DNA of 23,669 nt from Chara braunii (GCA_003427395.1 BFEA01000180.1:666637-690305), one strand, 5' to 3'. Shown: positions 1 to 8,787, counted from the stretch's first letter. Made by a program: numbers and translations. The notes: generated from the letters alone by a model not told the origin.

Positions 1-17
1 GGAGGAAGAAGGTGCAA

Positions 18-279
18 GGTGCTTGGCTGTGGTGGATGGGTGAAGGAGATGGAGGAGGAAGAAGGTGGAAGGTGCTTGGCTATGGTGGATGGGTGGAGGA
101 GATGGAGGAGGAAGAGGGTGGAGGGTGCTTGGCTATGGTGGATGGGTGAAGGAGATAGAGGAGGAACAGGGTGGAAGGTGCTTGGCTATGGTGGATGGGT
201 GAAGGAGATGAAGGAGGAAGAGGGTGGAAGGTGTTTGGCTATGGTGGATGGGTGAAGGAGATAGAGGAGGGGGAAGAAG
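18..279. repeat. 53-bp G-rich minisatellite, about 5 copies
   Basis: The motif ggtgcttggctatggtgg recurs at 18, 71, 124, 177 and 230, an exact 53-bp period. Each unit also contains a purine-rich segment of gga and gaa triplets. The array starts at or before the left edge of the window. The open frame through it is a product of the repeat and has no family resemblance. Confidence 0.93.
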
Positions 280-389
280 ATGTGGGCAATGGTGCCGCCC
301 CGTTTGCCCATAGGCCCGGGACTCTTTCTATCTACCACCTACACTCCTAGCACTACCTCAACCAAGAGCCACCGGCTCGTACCCCACCT

Positions 390-520
390 CGAAATCGCAG
401 AGAATTCAAAACTTTGCAAGAAATTGCAGAACATTCAGATATCGCAGACACTGCAGAAATTACAGAGTTTGCAGAAAGTACGAAATTTGCAGCAAATACC
501 GAATTTACAGAAAACTGCAA
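390..520. repeat. Cryptic short repeat around the word ttgcaga
   Basis: Variants of aaattgcagaa (also ttgcaag, cgcagac, ctgcagaa, ttgcagaaa, ttgcagc, ttacagaaa) recur every 9-18 bases. The stretch from 280 to 390 before it holds nothing I recognise. The period is irregular, so this is a degenerate simple repeat and not a clean array. Confidence 0.5.
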
Positions 521-540
521 ACTTTAAAGAATCGGAGCAC

Positions 541-2345
541 TATTACCTAGTATATGAGTGAACAGCACAAGTATGAGCAGCCAAGATCACAAGAGAAGAG
601 CATCGCAATCACCAAGGATGAATCGGAACACTCCTACCTAGTACATGAGTGAACAGCACAAGTATGAATAGCCAAAATCACAAGAGAAGAGCATCACAAC
701 ACTTCAAGGATGAATCGGAACACTCCTACTTAGTACATGAGTGAACAACACAAGTATGCACAACCAAGATCTCAAATGAAGAACATCACAACACCCAAGG
801 AAGAACCGGAGCACTACTACCTACTACACGAGTGAAAAGTACAAGTGTGAACAACCCAAATCACAAAGGAAGAGTATCACAACACTCTAGGGAAGAATCG
901 AAACACTCCTACCTAGTACATGAGTGAACAGCACAAGTATAAACAACCAAGATCACAAGAGAAGAACATCACAATACTCAAGGATGAATCAGAACACTCC
1001 TACTTACTACATGAGTGAACAACACAAGTATGAACAACCAAGATCACAAGAGCTGAGCATCACAACCAACAAGGATGAATCGGAACACTCCTACCTAGTA
1101 TATGAGGGAACAACACAAGTATGAGCAGCCAACATCACAAGAGGAGAGCATCACAATCACCAAGGATGAATCGGAACACTCCTACCTACTCCATAAGTGA
1201 ACAACACAAGTATGAGCAGCCAAGATCACAAGAGAAGAGCATCACAATCACCAAGGATGAATCGGAACACTCCTACCTAGTGCATGAGTAAAAAGCACAA
1301 GTCTGAACAACCCAAATCACAAAGGAAGAGCATCACAACACTCAAAGATGAGTCGGAGCACTACTACCTACTCCATGAGTGAACAGCACAAGTATGAGCA
1401 ACCAAGATCACAACAGAAGAGCATCACAGTACTCAAGGATGAATCGGAGCACTACTACCTACTCCATGAGTGAACAACACAAGTATGAGCAGCTAAGATC
1501 ACAAGAGAAAAACATCACAATCACCAAGGATGAATCGGAACACTCCTACCTAGTACATGAGTGAACAACACAAGTATGAACAACCAAGATCTAAAAGGAA
1601 GAACACCACAACAACCAAGGAAGAATCGGAGCACTACTACCTACTATATGAGTAAAAGGCACAAGTGTGAACAACCCAAATCACAAATGAAGAACATCAC
1701 AACACCCAAGGAAGAATCGGAGCACTACTACCTACCACATGAGTGAAAAGCACAAGTGTGAACAACCCAAATCACAAAGGAAGAGCATCACAACACTCAA
1801 GGGAAGAATCGGAACACTCCTACCTAGTACATGAATAAACAACACAAGTATGAACAACCAAGATCACAAGAGAAGAGCATCACAATACTTAAGGATGGAT
1901 CGGAGCACTACTACCTACGACATGAGTAAAAGCACAAGATGAACAACCCAAATCACAAAGGAAGAGCATCACAACACTCAGGGGAAGAATCGGAACACTC
2001 CTACTTAATACATGAGTGAACAACCCAAGTATGAACAACCCAAATCACAAAGGAAAAGCATCACAACACTCAAGAGAAGAATCGAAACACTCCTACCTAG
2101 TACATGAGTGAACAACACAAGTATGAACAACCAAGATCACAAGAGAAGAGCATCAAAATACTCAAGGATGAATCGGAGCACTACTACCTACTACATGAGT
2201 AAAAGCACAAGTGTGAACAACCCAAATCACAAAGGAAGAGCATCACAACACTCAGGGGAAGAAGCGGAACACTCCTACCTAGTATGTGAGTGAATAACAC
2301 AAGTATGAATAGCCCGAATCACAAAGGAAGAGCATCACAACACTC
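541..2345. repeat. 91-bp satellite, subfamily 1, about 20 copies
   Basis: A 91-bp unit containing catgagtgaacaacacaag, accaagatcacaagaga and gaatcggaacactccta repeats about 20 times with modest divergence. Two unit types can be told apart: one with aagtatgaacaaccaagatc and one with aagtgtgaacaacccaaatc. They partly alternate between about 1640 and 2340, which hints at a 182-bp dimeric higher-order unit. The 61-76 residue frames inside are repeat artefacts, because 91 is not a multiple of three and stops recur in every unit. Confidence 0.95.
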
Positions 2346-3390
2346 AAGGGTGAATTGCAACTCAACCTACTACCAAAGGAAAGCAAAATGAGAGATTGGG
2401 CAGGCCAACACACAAAGGGAGGGCAGCGGAACATCCAAGGATGAATCGCAACTCACCGCACTACCAAATGAGAGCAAAATGAGAGATTGGGCAGGCCAAA
2501 ACTCAAAGGGAGGACAGCGGAGCATCCAAGGGTGAATCACAACTCACCACACTACCAAATGAGAGCGAAACGAGAGATTGGGCAGGCCAAAACACAAAGG
2601 GAGGGCAGCGGAGCATCCAAGGGTGAATCGCAACTCACCACACTACCAAATGAGAGCAAAATGAGAGATTGCGCAGGCCAAAACACAAAGGGAGGGCAGC
2701 GGAACATCCAAGGTTGAATCGCAACTCACCACACTACCAAATGAGAGCAAAATGAGAGGTTGGGCAGGCCAAAACACAAAGGGAGGGCAGCGGAGCATCC
2801 AAGGTTGAATCGCAACTCACCACACTACAAATGAGAGCAAAATGAGAGATTGGGCAGGCCAAAACACAAACAGAGGGCAGCGGAGCATCCAAGGTTGAAT
2901 CGCAACTCACCACACTTCCAAATGAGAGCAAAATGAGAGATTGGGCAAGCCAAAACACAAAGGGAGGGCAGCGGAGCATCCAAGGTTGAATCGCAACTCA
3001 CCACACTACCAAATGAGAGCAAAATGAGAGATTGGGAAGGCCAAAACGCAAAGGGAGGGCAGCAGAGCATCCAAGGTTAAATCGCTACTCACCACACTAC
3101 CAAATGAGAGATTGGGCAGGCCAAAACACAAAGGGAGGGCAGCGGAGCATCCACGGTTGAATCGCAACTCACCACACTACCAAATGAGAGCAAAATGAGA
3201 GATTGGGCAGACCAAAACATAAAGGGAGGGCAGCGGAGCATCGAAGGGAGGGCAACGGAATATCCAAGGATGAATTGCAACTCACCTCACTACCAAATGA
3301 GAGCAAAATGAGAGAATGGACAGGCCAAAACATAAGGGAAGAGCAGTGGAGCACCCATGGGTGAATCACAACTCTACCTACTACCAAATA
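2346..3390. repeat. 91-bp satellite, subfamily 2, about 11 copies
   Basis: The unit is again 91 bp and contains gaatcgcaactcaccacac, gagattgggcaggccaaaa and gggagggcagcggagcatcc. It can be aligned base by base to subfamily 1 (for example caaggatgaatcggaac against caaggttgaatcgcaac), so the two blocks share an ancestor. Copies within this block are more alike than those in subfamily 1. One unit near 3100 is shortened by about 14 bp, and one near 3240 carries a partial duplication. Confidence 0.95.
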
Positions 3391-3600
3391 GGTGAAAATC
3401 AAGAGATGGAGGAGATCAAAGAGGAGAGGAAGGGGAAGGAAGAAGGAGAAGAAGAAGGAGAGGAAGAAGAAGAAGAAGATGAAGAAGGATGAGAGGGAGG
3501 AGGAGGAAGAAGGAGAAGAGGTAGAGGAAGAAGAAGAAGAGGAAGAAGAAGGAGGAGAAGAAGAAGAAGAAGAAGAAGTAGAAGAAGAAGAAGAGGAAGT
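3391..3600. repeat. Homopurine GAA/GGA tract of about 200 bp
   Basis: The + strand is almost entirely A and G from about 3400 to 3600, made of gaa, gga and gag triplets with very few interruptions. It directly follows the last satellite unit. Mirror-symmetric homopurine DNA of this kind can adopt triplex (H-DNA) structures. The Glu/Lys-rich frame on + and the Leu/Phe-rich frames on - are translation artefacts of the tract. Confidence 0.93.
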
Positions 3601-3936
3601 TTCTTCCTTCCACTCACCTCTATTGGTGGCTTGCAGGTGGAGTCTCGACCTTGATGCTCACGTCCTGGCTATGGCTTCCACCTCCCTCATGCTCCTCTCA
3701 CCTTCTTCTTCCCACCTTCCCTTGGCTATGATGGTTTCTTCCTCTCCGGCTATGGAGTCCTCCCCTCTAGGAGGGCTAATGGGGCTCCCTTTAGCCTCTC
3801 TCTCTTTCCCACAGCCTGGGGGCTATGGCGGACCACCTTCCTTACTACCTAGCGTCTAGAGCCTGCTCCTCTAGCTCACTACCATCTCCAAGCTCGAATA
3901 ATGGCAGCGGTTCCCCTCCTCTCACTTCAAGTGAGT
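3601..3936. other. No gene seen
   Basis: This is a pyrimidine-rich stretch with repeated words such as ggctatgg and cctctcacctt. An open frame crosses from the homopurine tract to 3859, but it has no recognisable domain and its composition follows the local simple sequence. I see no gene or mobile element here. Confidence 0.5.
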
Positions 3937-3989
3937 AGAGCTCTCTCACGAGCTCATTTGGGCAGCATGGGTTCCTCTCATGCAAATGT

Positions 3990-4011
3990 GGGAGTGGAGG
4001 ACTGAACTCCC
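3990..4011. repeat. Inverted repeat GGGAGT / ACTCCC
   Basis: Stem 3990-3995 pairs with 4006-4011 across a 10-base loop. It is one of the weaker hairpins at the left edge of the tract. Confidence 0.5.
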
Positions 4012-4124
4012 AGCTTATGTAGGCTGAAACTAGTGCACCGCCCAGCCCATGAGCCTCCCCATGTGCCTCAAGGTGAACCGAGGTACCCCCTAAGGCAAGA
4101 TTTCAGCACTAGGCCTCTTCGGAG

Positions 4125-4152
4125 GTACCTGGGTTTTATTTTGGCCAGGTAC
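4125..4152. repeat. Inverted repeat GTACCTGG / CCAGGTAC
   Basis: A perfect 8-bp stem (4125-4132 with 4145-4152) encloses a T-rich 12-base loop. It sits five bases before the next hairpin. Confidence 0.7.
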
Positions 4153-4156
4153 ATGC

Positions 4157-4185
4157 AGTCCGGGTGGCTGGTACCCACTCGGACT
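4157..4185. repeat. Inverted repeat AGTCCGGGTGG / CCACTCGGACT
   Basis: An 11-bp stem with one G-T wobble (4157-4167 with 4175-4185) has the 7-base loop CTGGTAC. It belongs to the TCCG...CGGA group. Confidence 0.75.
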
Positions 4186-4276
4186 ACCCCTTAGCATCCC
4201 TTGGTCTCTTTTCAATTTCAAAAATGTTGTTTCATTGGGTCTTCATGCCCAAGGGGCAGCCTTACTTGAAAAACAA

Positions 4277-4290
4277 GGGCCTAGAGGCCC
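4277..4290. repeat. Palindrome GGGCCTAGAGGCCC
   Basis: Two perfect 6-base arms are separated by AG. Confidence 0.65.
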
Positions 4291-4366
4291 ATTTCCTTGA
4301 TTTTTCTGACCTTGGCCTCTTTTTGAGTAGGCCGTTGCATTTTTCCAAATGGCGGTGCATCTCCAG

Positions 4367-4391
4367 CCTTGGATCTGGCTGAGATCCAAGG
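4367..4391. repeat. Inverted repeat CCTTGGATCT / AGATCCAAGG
   Basis: A perfect 10-bp stem (4367-4376 with 4382-4391) closes a 5-base loop, GGCTG. Confidence 0.8.
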
Positions 4392-4560
4392 TCCACAATA
4401 TTCCGAACTACCCCATGGTAGCCCTTCCCTCAATTTTTGGCCCCAAGGTCCACATTCTCAATTTCTGATGCATCTGGCTCTCTTTTTGGGCTAAATGCAT
4501 AATTTTGTCATCTTCTCTCTTTTGTCTCTTTCCATTTTGGGCTGCCACCTCATTCCAGAG

Positions 4561-4596
4561 CTAGTCGTTTTGTGTTGGTCCATAAAAAACGGCTAG
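4561..4596. repeat. Inverted repeat CTAGTCGTTTT / AAAACGGCTAG
   Basis: An 11-bp stem with one T-G wobble (4561-4571 with 4586-4596) has a 14-base loop. Confidence 0.75.
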
Positions 4597-4615
4597 TTCC
4601 TCTCCACCATGAGAT

Positions 4616-4625
4616 CTGATATCAG
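4616..4625. repeat. Palindrome CTGATATCAG
   Basis: A perfect 10-base palindrome. It overlaps a string resembling an initiator-Met primer-binding site, which I discuss and reject elsewhere. Confidence 0.6.
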
Positions 4626-4693
4626 AGCCATGGTCCAAAAGAAAACTGGCCAACTCACTTCTGCATTTCCCCTCAATTTTTCCTTTTTTATTC

Positions 4694-4738
4694 AGATATT
4701 GTAGAGATAATGCCCCAAGGGCTATATCTCTGCAATCT
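4694..4738. repeat. Long imperfect hairpin with GCCC CAA GGGC tip
   Basis: Outer arms AGAT...AGAGATA and TATCTCT...ATCT pair with a small bulge and one mismatch. The tip is GCCC-CAA-GGGC. It lies about 40 bases before the first AGTAGGGAC-type palindrome. Confidence 0.65.
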
Positions 4739-4776
4739 GGACTGCCCTCCTTGAATCTAGGAGGGATGAGGTTATC

Positions 4777-4798
4777 GTAGGGACCTGCCAGTCCCTAC
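4777..4798. repeat. Inverted repeat GTAGGGAC CTGCCA GTCCCTAC, copy 1
   Basis: A perfect 8-bp stem with the 6-base loop CTGCCA. The same stem and loop recur at 5728-5751, each time followed by a ctgcag-containing segment and a pyrimidine-rich stretch. Confidence 0.8.
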
Positions 4799-5018
4799 TG
4801 CAGCAGTCCCAATAGGCCGACATGTTTCCGTCCACTCTTTTCTTCACTTTTGTCTCATTCCCCCTCCATTTTCTCCCTTTTTTTCCTCCTTTTCCTTTAT
4901 TTCAGCTGCGACAAGTGTCAAACAGCTGTGCACCCTCCTTTCTAGCCTCTAGAACCCCATTCGAGGCCAGATTCTCAGCAGCTACTAGGCCGTTATATCA
5001 CGGATTGTAGTAATGACA

Positions 5019-5036
5019 CCCCTATGCTCCTAGGGG
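5019..5036. repeat. Inverted repeat CCCCTA / TAGGGG
   Basis: A perfect 6-bp stem with the loop TGCTCC. It follows a weaker CTAC..CCG/CGG..GTAG hairpin at about 4983-5010. Confidence 0.55.
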
Positions 5037-5139
5037 CTTCATTTTGCTCCCGTTAACTCTGATTTTGAACCCCCTTGCTCAATTTTCTCTGGACAGCCTT
5101 TTTCTCATGTGGAGCCCCTTCAGGCTCTATTTTCTCGAG

Positions 5140-5172
5140 CCTAGCTAGTCCATGATATCCCGGACTGCTAGG
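5140..5172. repeat. Inverted repeat CCTAGC(T)AGTCC / GGACTGCTAGG
   Basis: An 11-bp stem with a single bulged T at 5146 and a 10-base loop. The inner AGTCC/GGACT resembles other hairpins in the tract. Confidence 0.75.
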
Positions 5173-5274
5173 CAGCTAGGAAGGCCTCCTCCCGCTATTA
5201 TTTCTTCCTGCCTTCCTCCCGTGGCTCTCCCATTTGTTCCATGCTAAAGAGGAATGTAGCGTTAGACTCTCGAG

Positions 5275-5306
5275 TGCATCCGGACTCAATGTTAGCTCCA
5301 GATGCA
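5275..5306. repeat. Inverted repeat TGCATCCGG / CCAGATGCA
   Basis: A 9-bp stem with one mismatch (5275-5283 with 5298-5306). It is homologous to the better-preserved hairpin at 5434-5471. Confidence 0.6.
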
Positions 5307-5333
5307 TCTAGAACATTTGTTTTCCTTCCCTTA

Positions 5334-5359
5334 TGCAGTCCAATGCAACTCGGAGTGCA
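5334..5359. repeat. Inverted repeat TGCAGTCC / GGAGTGCA
   Basis: An 8-bp stem with one G-G mismatch and a 10-base loop. It is related to the hairpins at 5496 and 5925. Confidence 0.6.
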
Positions 5360-5433
5360 ATAGGGGCCGATTTCCTAGCCCCAATGCCCCACAACTAGCC
5401 CCTACTTGAAAGAAAAAAAAACGACCAACTCCC

Positions 5434-5471
5434 GGATACATCCGAACTTGATTTTGGCTCCGGATGTATCC
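5434..5471. repeat. Inverted repeat GGATACATCCG / CGGATGTATCC
   Basis: The best hairpin of the tract: a perfect 11-bp stem (5434-5444 with 5461-5471) and a 16-base loop. Confidence 0.85.
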
Positions 5472-5495
5472 AAAACATATGTTTCTCCTCCACCA

Positions 5496-5520
5496 TGCAA
5501 TCCGTTATTTTTCGGTTGCA
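5496..5520. repeat. Inverted repeat TGCAA(T)CCG / CGGTTGCA
   Basis: An 8-bp stem with one bulged T and the loop TTATTTTT. The A-T pair here replaces a G-C pair in the homologous hairpin at 5925. Confidence 0.65.
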
Positions 5521-5540
5521 CAGACATTGATTTTTTTTTT

Positions 5541-5565
5541 TTTTCTCTGCAAAATTCAGAGAAAA
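5541..5565. repeat. Inverted repeat TTTTCTCTG / CAGAGAAAA
   Basis: A perfect 9-bp stem with a 7-base loop, preceded by a T run. An ambiguous base (n) lies just downstream at 5592. Confidence 0.7.
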
Positions 5566-5604
5566 TAAAAGTCCATTGCAACCGCCATATTNCAGAATGA
5601 ATCT

Positions 5605-5632
5605 GGTCACGGATGCATCTCCCCAAGTGACC
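5605..5632. repeat. Inverted repeat GGTCAC / GTGACC
   Basis: A perfect 6-bp stem with a 16-base loop containing the palindrome GATGCATC. Confidence 0.5.
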
Positions 5633-5727
5633 GTTTTTGGCTGTTAGTGCCCTTTTGTCTTTTCCTCTCTCTTTCTTTTTTTTTTCTTCTTTTTTTCGTT
5701 TCTTTTCTTTTCCCTTCATTTTTGGAC

Positions 5728-5751
5728 AGTAGGGACCTGCCAGTCCCTACT
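5728..5751. repeat. Inverted repeat AGTAGGGAC CTGCCA GTCCCTACT, copy 2
   Basis: A perfect 9-bp stem with the same CTGCCA loop as copy 1, 951 bases away. The flanks also match loosely, so this is a duplicated segment whose hairpin is better conserved than its surroundings. Confidence 0.82.
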
Positions 5752-5924
5752 TGCTGCAGTGCCTACTGACGGTCAACTCACTCACTCCCTCTCACTCATT
5801 TTGTCTTATTCTCCCACATTTTTATTTTTCTTTCCTTTTCCTTTTTGCATGCCCAGTGTCAACTAGCCGTTAAGGCGCTTTTCTAGGCCCTTCCTCTTAG
5901 TTTTGGCCCTTCCTCTCCTCATGG

Positions 5925-5950
5925 TGCAGTCCGTTGCAGCTCGGACTGCA
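5925..5950. repeat. Inverted repeat TGCAGTCCG / CGGACTGCA
   Basis: A perfect 9-bp stem (5925-5933 with 5942-5950) with an 8-base loop. It is the clearest member of the TCCG...CGGA group. Confidence 0.8.
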
Positions 5951-6214
5951 ATTTTGGCCTTCCCATGCCAATGAGAGCCTCCTTTTACTCTCGTTCCTCT
6001 CCCGCAGTGGCCTCCCATACTCCGATTTACCTCGGTAGGCCTTATTTCCCCATCGACTCTCTTTAGGCTCAATTTTCTTGGGGGAAGTTGGTCCGAGATT
6101 TTTCGGATTGCTCTCATGCCTCCTATTTCAAGTCTCTTCACCCTTCTTTCTCCTTTCAGCCTCCCCGTTCGTTTCCACTAGTGCCCATACTAGCAGAGCC
6201 ATTATTCTTGGCAG

Positions 6215-6233
6215 TCAAGATCCTCGATCTTGA
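6215..6233. repeat. Inverted repeat TCAAGATC CTC GATCTTGA
   Basis: A perfect 8-bp stem with a 3-base loop, marking the right end of the hairpin tract. Confidence 0.7.
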
Positions 6234-6367
6234 TGGTGCATCTTACTTTAATTATTTGTTCCTCACGTCGCTCTTTATTTCTCTCTTGAGACGTCACAGG
6301 TCCCCGTCACTTGTCCCATGCTAGTCCTCGGTACTCGTTCCGCCGTGGACTGCCCGCATTTGTCCCT

Positions 6368-6525
6368 CCGGTGGTCCCCGACACCTAGTTCCGTCAGCGG
6401 TCCCCGACACTTAGTCCCGTTGCAATCCCCGACACTTAGTCTCGTCGGTCGTCCCCGACACTTAGTCTCGTCGGTCGTCCCCGACACTTAGTTCCGTCGG
6501 CGGTCCTGACACTTAGTTCCGACTA
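6368..6525. repeat. 26-bp minisatellite, about 6 copies
   Basis: The motif gtccccgacacttagt repeats at a 26-bp period, followed by ctcgtcggt or ccgtcggc. Degenerate copies extend left to about 6300. The word tccccgaca is the complement of TGTCGGGGA, a string common at plant LTR ends, but it sits inside a simple array and has no partner LTR. Confidence 0.88.
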
Positions 6526-6985
6526 CCATTGCTCTCCCTTGGTCCCATGCGTCCCCTTGGCCTCTGTCGTATCGAACTTGAGTGCCCTGTCTGTCCTCAA
6601 GCTGCGCCCTTTTACGCCCGAGTCTCCGCGCTCATTTCCCTGTCGCCGCTAGCTCTTTCCTGCGGTTCCCAACCCAGGGCGCCGTTGCTCCTGGTGACCT
6701 AGTCCTTTGCTCTTTCTCTTCTCATTCCTCATTATTTCTGATTTCTCTGTCGTGCACAAATTGACTATATACAGGCTCTCGAGTGATGGGAAGCCATTGG
6801 GGACCCACCGGTCCCGACACATCCCCCCCATTCATTCGCGATGTCCTCATCGCGCACCAATCCGTAGTCAATCAGGGATTTAGAGAGGTAGACAGGGGGA
6901 AGAGGTGGGTTATGATAGGTGGTTAGCTTGTCAGGGTCCTCTTTGTCTTCTCTTGCTTCTTTATCGGGTCTCCCTTACTTTTCCG
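6526..6985. other. No gene seen; one perfect hairpin at 6837-6854
   Basis: Only short, unsupported open frames occur here. The perfect 7-bp hairpin CGCGATG tcct CATCGCG lies at 6837-6854, after a C run. A related segment (C run, then CGTGAT...ATCGCG) lies at about 7926-7956. Confidence 0.5.
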
Positions 6986-6989
6986 ATCT

Positions 6990-7256
6990 CATTCACGGTT
7001 TGTGGCACATCAGAGCATTCTCCCATCCTTCCCTTTCTCATTCATGACTCTTAGTACATCAGAGCATTCACCCATCTCGTTCATTACTCTTCGTACATCA
7101 GAGCATTCACCCATCTCGTTCATTACTCTTAGTACATCATATTTTTCTTGTCTCATTCATTACTCTAAGTACATCAGATTTTTCTCGTCTCGTTCATTAT
7201 TCCAAGTACATCAGACCTTTCCCGTCTCGTTTATTACTTCTTAGAACACCAGACCT
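6990..7256. repeat. 37-39 bp tandem repeat, about 6 copies
   Basis: The words tcattactcttagtacatca and catctcgttcattactc recur. The equivalent cag of tacatcag falls at 7011, 7060, 7099, 7138, 7175, 7212 and 7250, giving spacings of 49, 39, 39, 37, 37 and 38 bases. Confidence 0.9.
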
Positions 7257-7589
7257 CTTTTGCCCCTCCCCCAGTGCTTGGCCACTCGCCACCCTTTACC
7301 TGTTGGCTCATTCCCCCTACTCAAATGTCGAACTCCCCTCTCCAAGACTCTCTCCCGTCCCGACGCCCATTTCCGGTCCAGACCTTCTATGTTTCTTTGT
7401 CCCTCGACAATCATGCCCCCCCCCCCCCACTTTTTCATTTCAGACCGTTTTGTTGGACTTTTTCAGCCTTTCATGACAGGTCCATTTCTCCTTTACATAT
7501 GTTCCTTGTCATATTCTCATTCCAACTTTTTCATGCATGTTTCTTATGAATATCACGCACATTTTTCACTGGCCACTCGTTAGCTTTTC
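7257..7589. other. No gene seen; short poly-C run
   Basis: A pyrimidine-rich stretch between two tandem arrays, with a run of C around 7417-7430. The overlapping + frames have no recognisable domain. Confidence 0.4.
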
Positions 7590-7865
7590 TTAGGTCCAGC
7601 TTAACCATTTCCAAGGCGTTTTCCCCAATCATCTTGTCAGGCTCTCCTTTGGCCCAGCTTACCCATTTCCATCACAATTTCCACAATCATCTTGTCAGAC
7701 CCTCTTGTGGCCCAACTCAACCATTTCCAAGACAATTTTCATAATCATCTTGCGAGACTCTCCTTTGGCCCAACTTACCCATTTCTATCACAATTTCCAC
7801 AATCATCTCGTCAGACTCTCTTGTGGCCCCGCTCAACCATTTCCAAAACAATTTGCAAGCTCATC
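7590..7865. repeat. 58-bp tandem repeat, about 5 copies
   Basis: The word ccatttcc (ccatttct in the fourth unit) recurs at exactly 58-bp intervals (7605, 7663, 7721, 7779, 7837). Two unit types alternate: ggcccagcttaccc and ggcccaactcaacc. This gives a 116-bp dimer. Confidence 0.93.
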
Positions 7866-8785
7866 CTTGGGTTTCATTCACTGTCAATTTTTGCACGCTT
7901 CGCTTTTAGGTAGATGACCCACCTTCCCCCCACTCAATCGTGATATCCCCATCGCGTCACTGATTCTCACTCGGAGGTACAAGACCTTGCCTGCCAACTG
8001 AGTAAGCGGATGCCGGCCCATCAGCCCTTAAAAGGAAGGGTGACCATGCTGATAACTCACCTCATCCCTTACCCTAGTCCGGTGATCACTATCTTGGAGA
8101 TGGGCATCGTCATCGAGGTGCCTCCTCGCATCCATAAGGCAGGTCCAGTCCCTACCTCCCAGGATCCCATCGTGCCCAAGAGTGCCTCCCTCGCGAATCA
8201 TTCCTCCCAAGTGATAAGTTTTTGTGGATCCGGCTTCTCCCGTCCAAGAGAGTTGGGACTTTTAATCAGTTTGTGAGTGCAGTAACGAAGACCTCGCGGT
8301 TAGTCCCGAAACGGTTGAAATGTTCCGGCGGGGCAGTGTCAATGCCTCGTGGTGGTTGCGGATTCCACCCGGTACCTCGTCCGACCTCCCCCGTGGACAC
8401 GCCCCTCAACTTAGCGCGAGTGGCCTAGGTCCTTCCCCAAATGGTCAGGCTGCCTCTCAACAACGTGGCGTGTGGTTGGAGAGGGTCATAAAGACTTAGA
8501 AGAGCAACTGTTCGGCCCATCTTGGCGCCCTGGACTTTTCGGAACTCGACATGAGGCGCAATTTGAACGCTCCGGCTAGAGCTCATTGCCGGAGCTGGTT
8601 TCGAATGTCTAGTATCGCATTGACACCTTGATCCTTTAACCTGTCATCGTGCTAATGAGGAATAGGTCGCGCTTGGACATTTCCTTAAAGGATAGCGGTC
8701 CCAAAGTCGCGGTGCGAGCACCGCTTTCCCCCTCATATCGGGCCCTGAGACTAGAAAAAGGTCGGAAAGCTCAATTTCTTGCTAT
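7866..8785. other. No gene seen
   Basis: About 0.9 kb of mixed composition without a credible reading frame or clear repeat. The segment at about 7926-7956 resembles 6826-6854 (C run followed by an atcgcg hairpin). Confidence 0.45.
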
Positions 8786-8787
8786 TT

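Larger units (their letters stand above)
3937..6235. other. Non-coding tract dense in short hairpins
   Basis: At least 20 short inverted repeats with stems of 6-11 bp lie along about 2.3 kb, separated by pyrimidine-rich spacers. Many have different stem sequences, while several share a TCCG...CGGA core. Parts of the tract are diverged copies of each other: for example 5296-5325 resembles 5457-5484, and 4777-4798 resembles 5728-5751. Five stems of 9-11 bp are perfect with loops of 16 bases or fewer. My rough estimate for random sequence of this length is about 0.1 such stems. There is no coding sequence. The function is unknown, and the strongest hairpins are listed separately. Confidence 0.75.

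Noticed and set aside
541-2345. Short repeated 61-codon frames as a peptide gene family
   Set aside because: They follow from the 91-bp satellite period, which is not a multiple of three; each unit brings stops, and codon choice shows no constraint.
3392-3859. Glu-rich 155-codon + frame
   Set aside because: It is a translation of the GAA/GGA tract that runs into non-coding sequence.
4617-4628. TGATATCAGAGC, one base from the initiator-Met primer-binding site TGGTATCAGAGC, on +
   Set aside because: It is part of a 10-base palindrome within the hairpin tract. No LTR end precedes it and no gag-pol follows on the + strand.
6368-6525. tccccgaca motif as an LTR terminus
   Set aside because: It recurs every 26 bp within a minisatellite and has no partner at the other end of the element.
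7590-7865. Possible CRISPR-like array
   Set aside because: The whole 58-bp unit repeats, so there are no unique spacers, and the context is eukaryotic.
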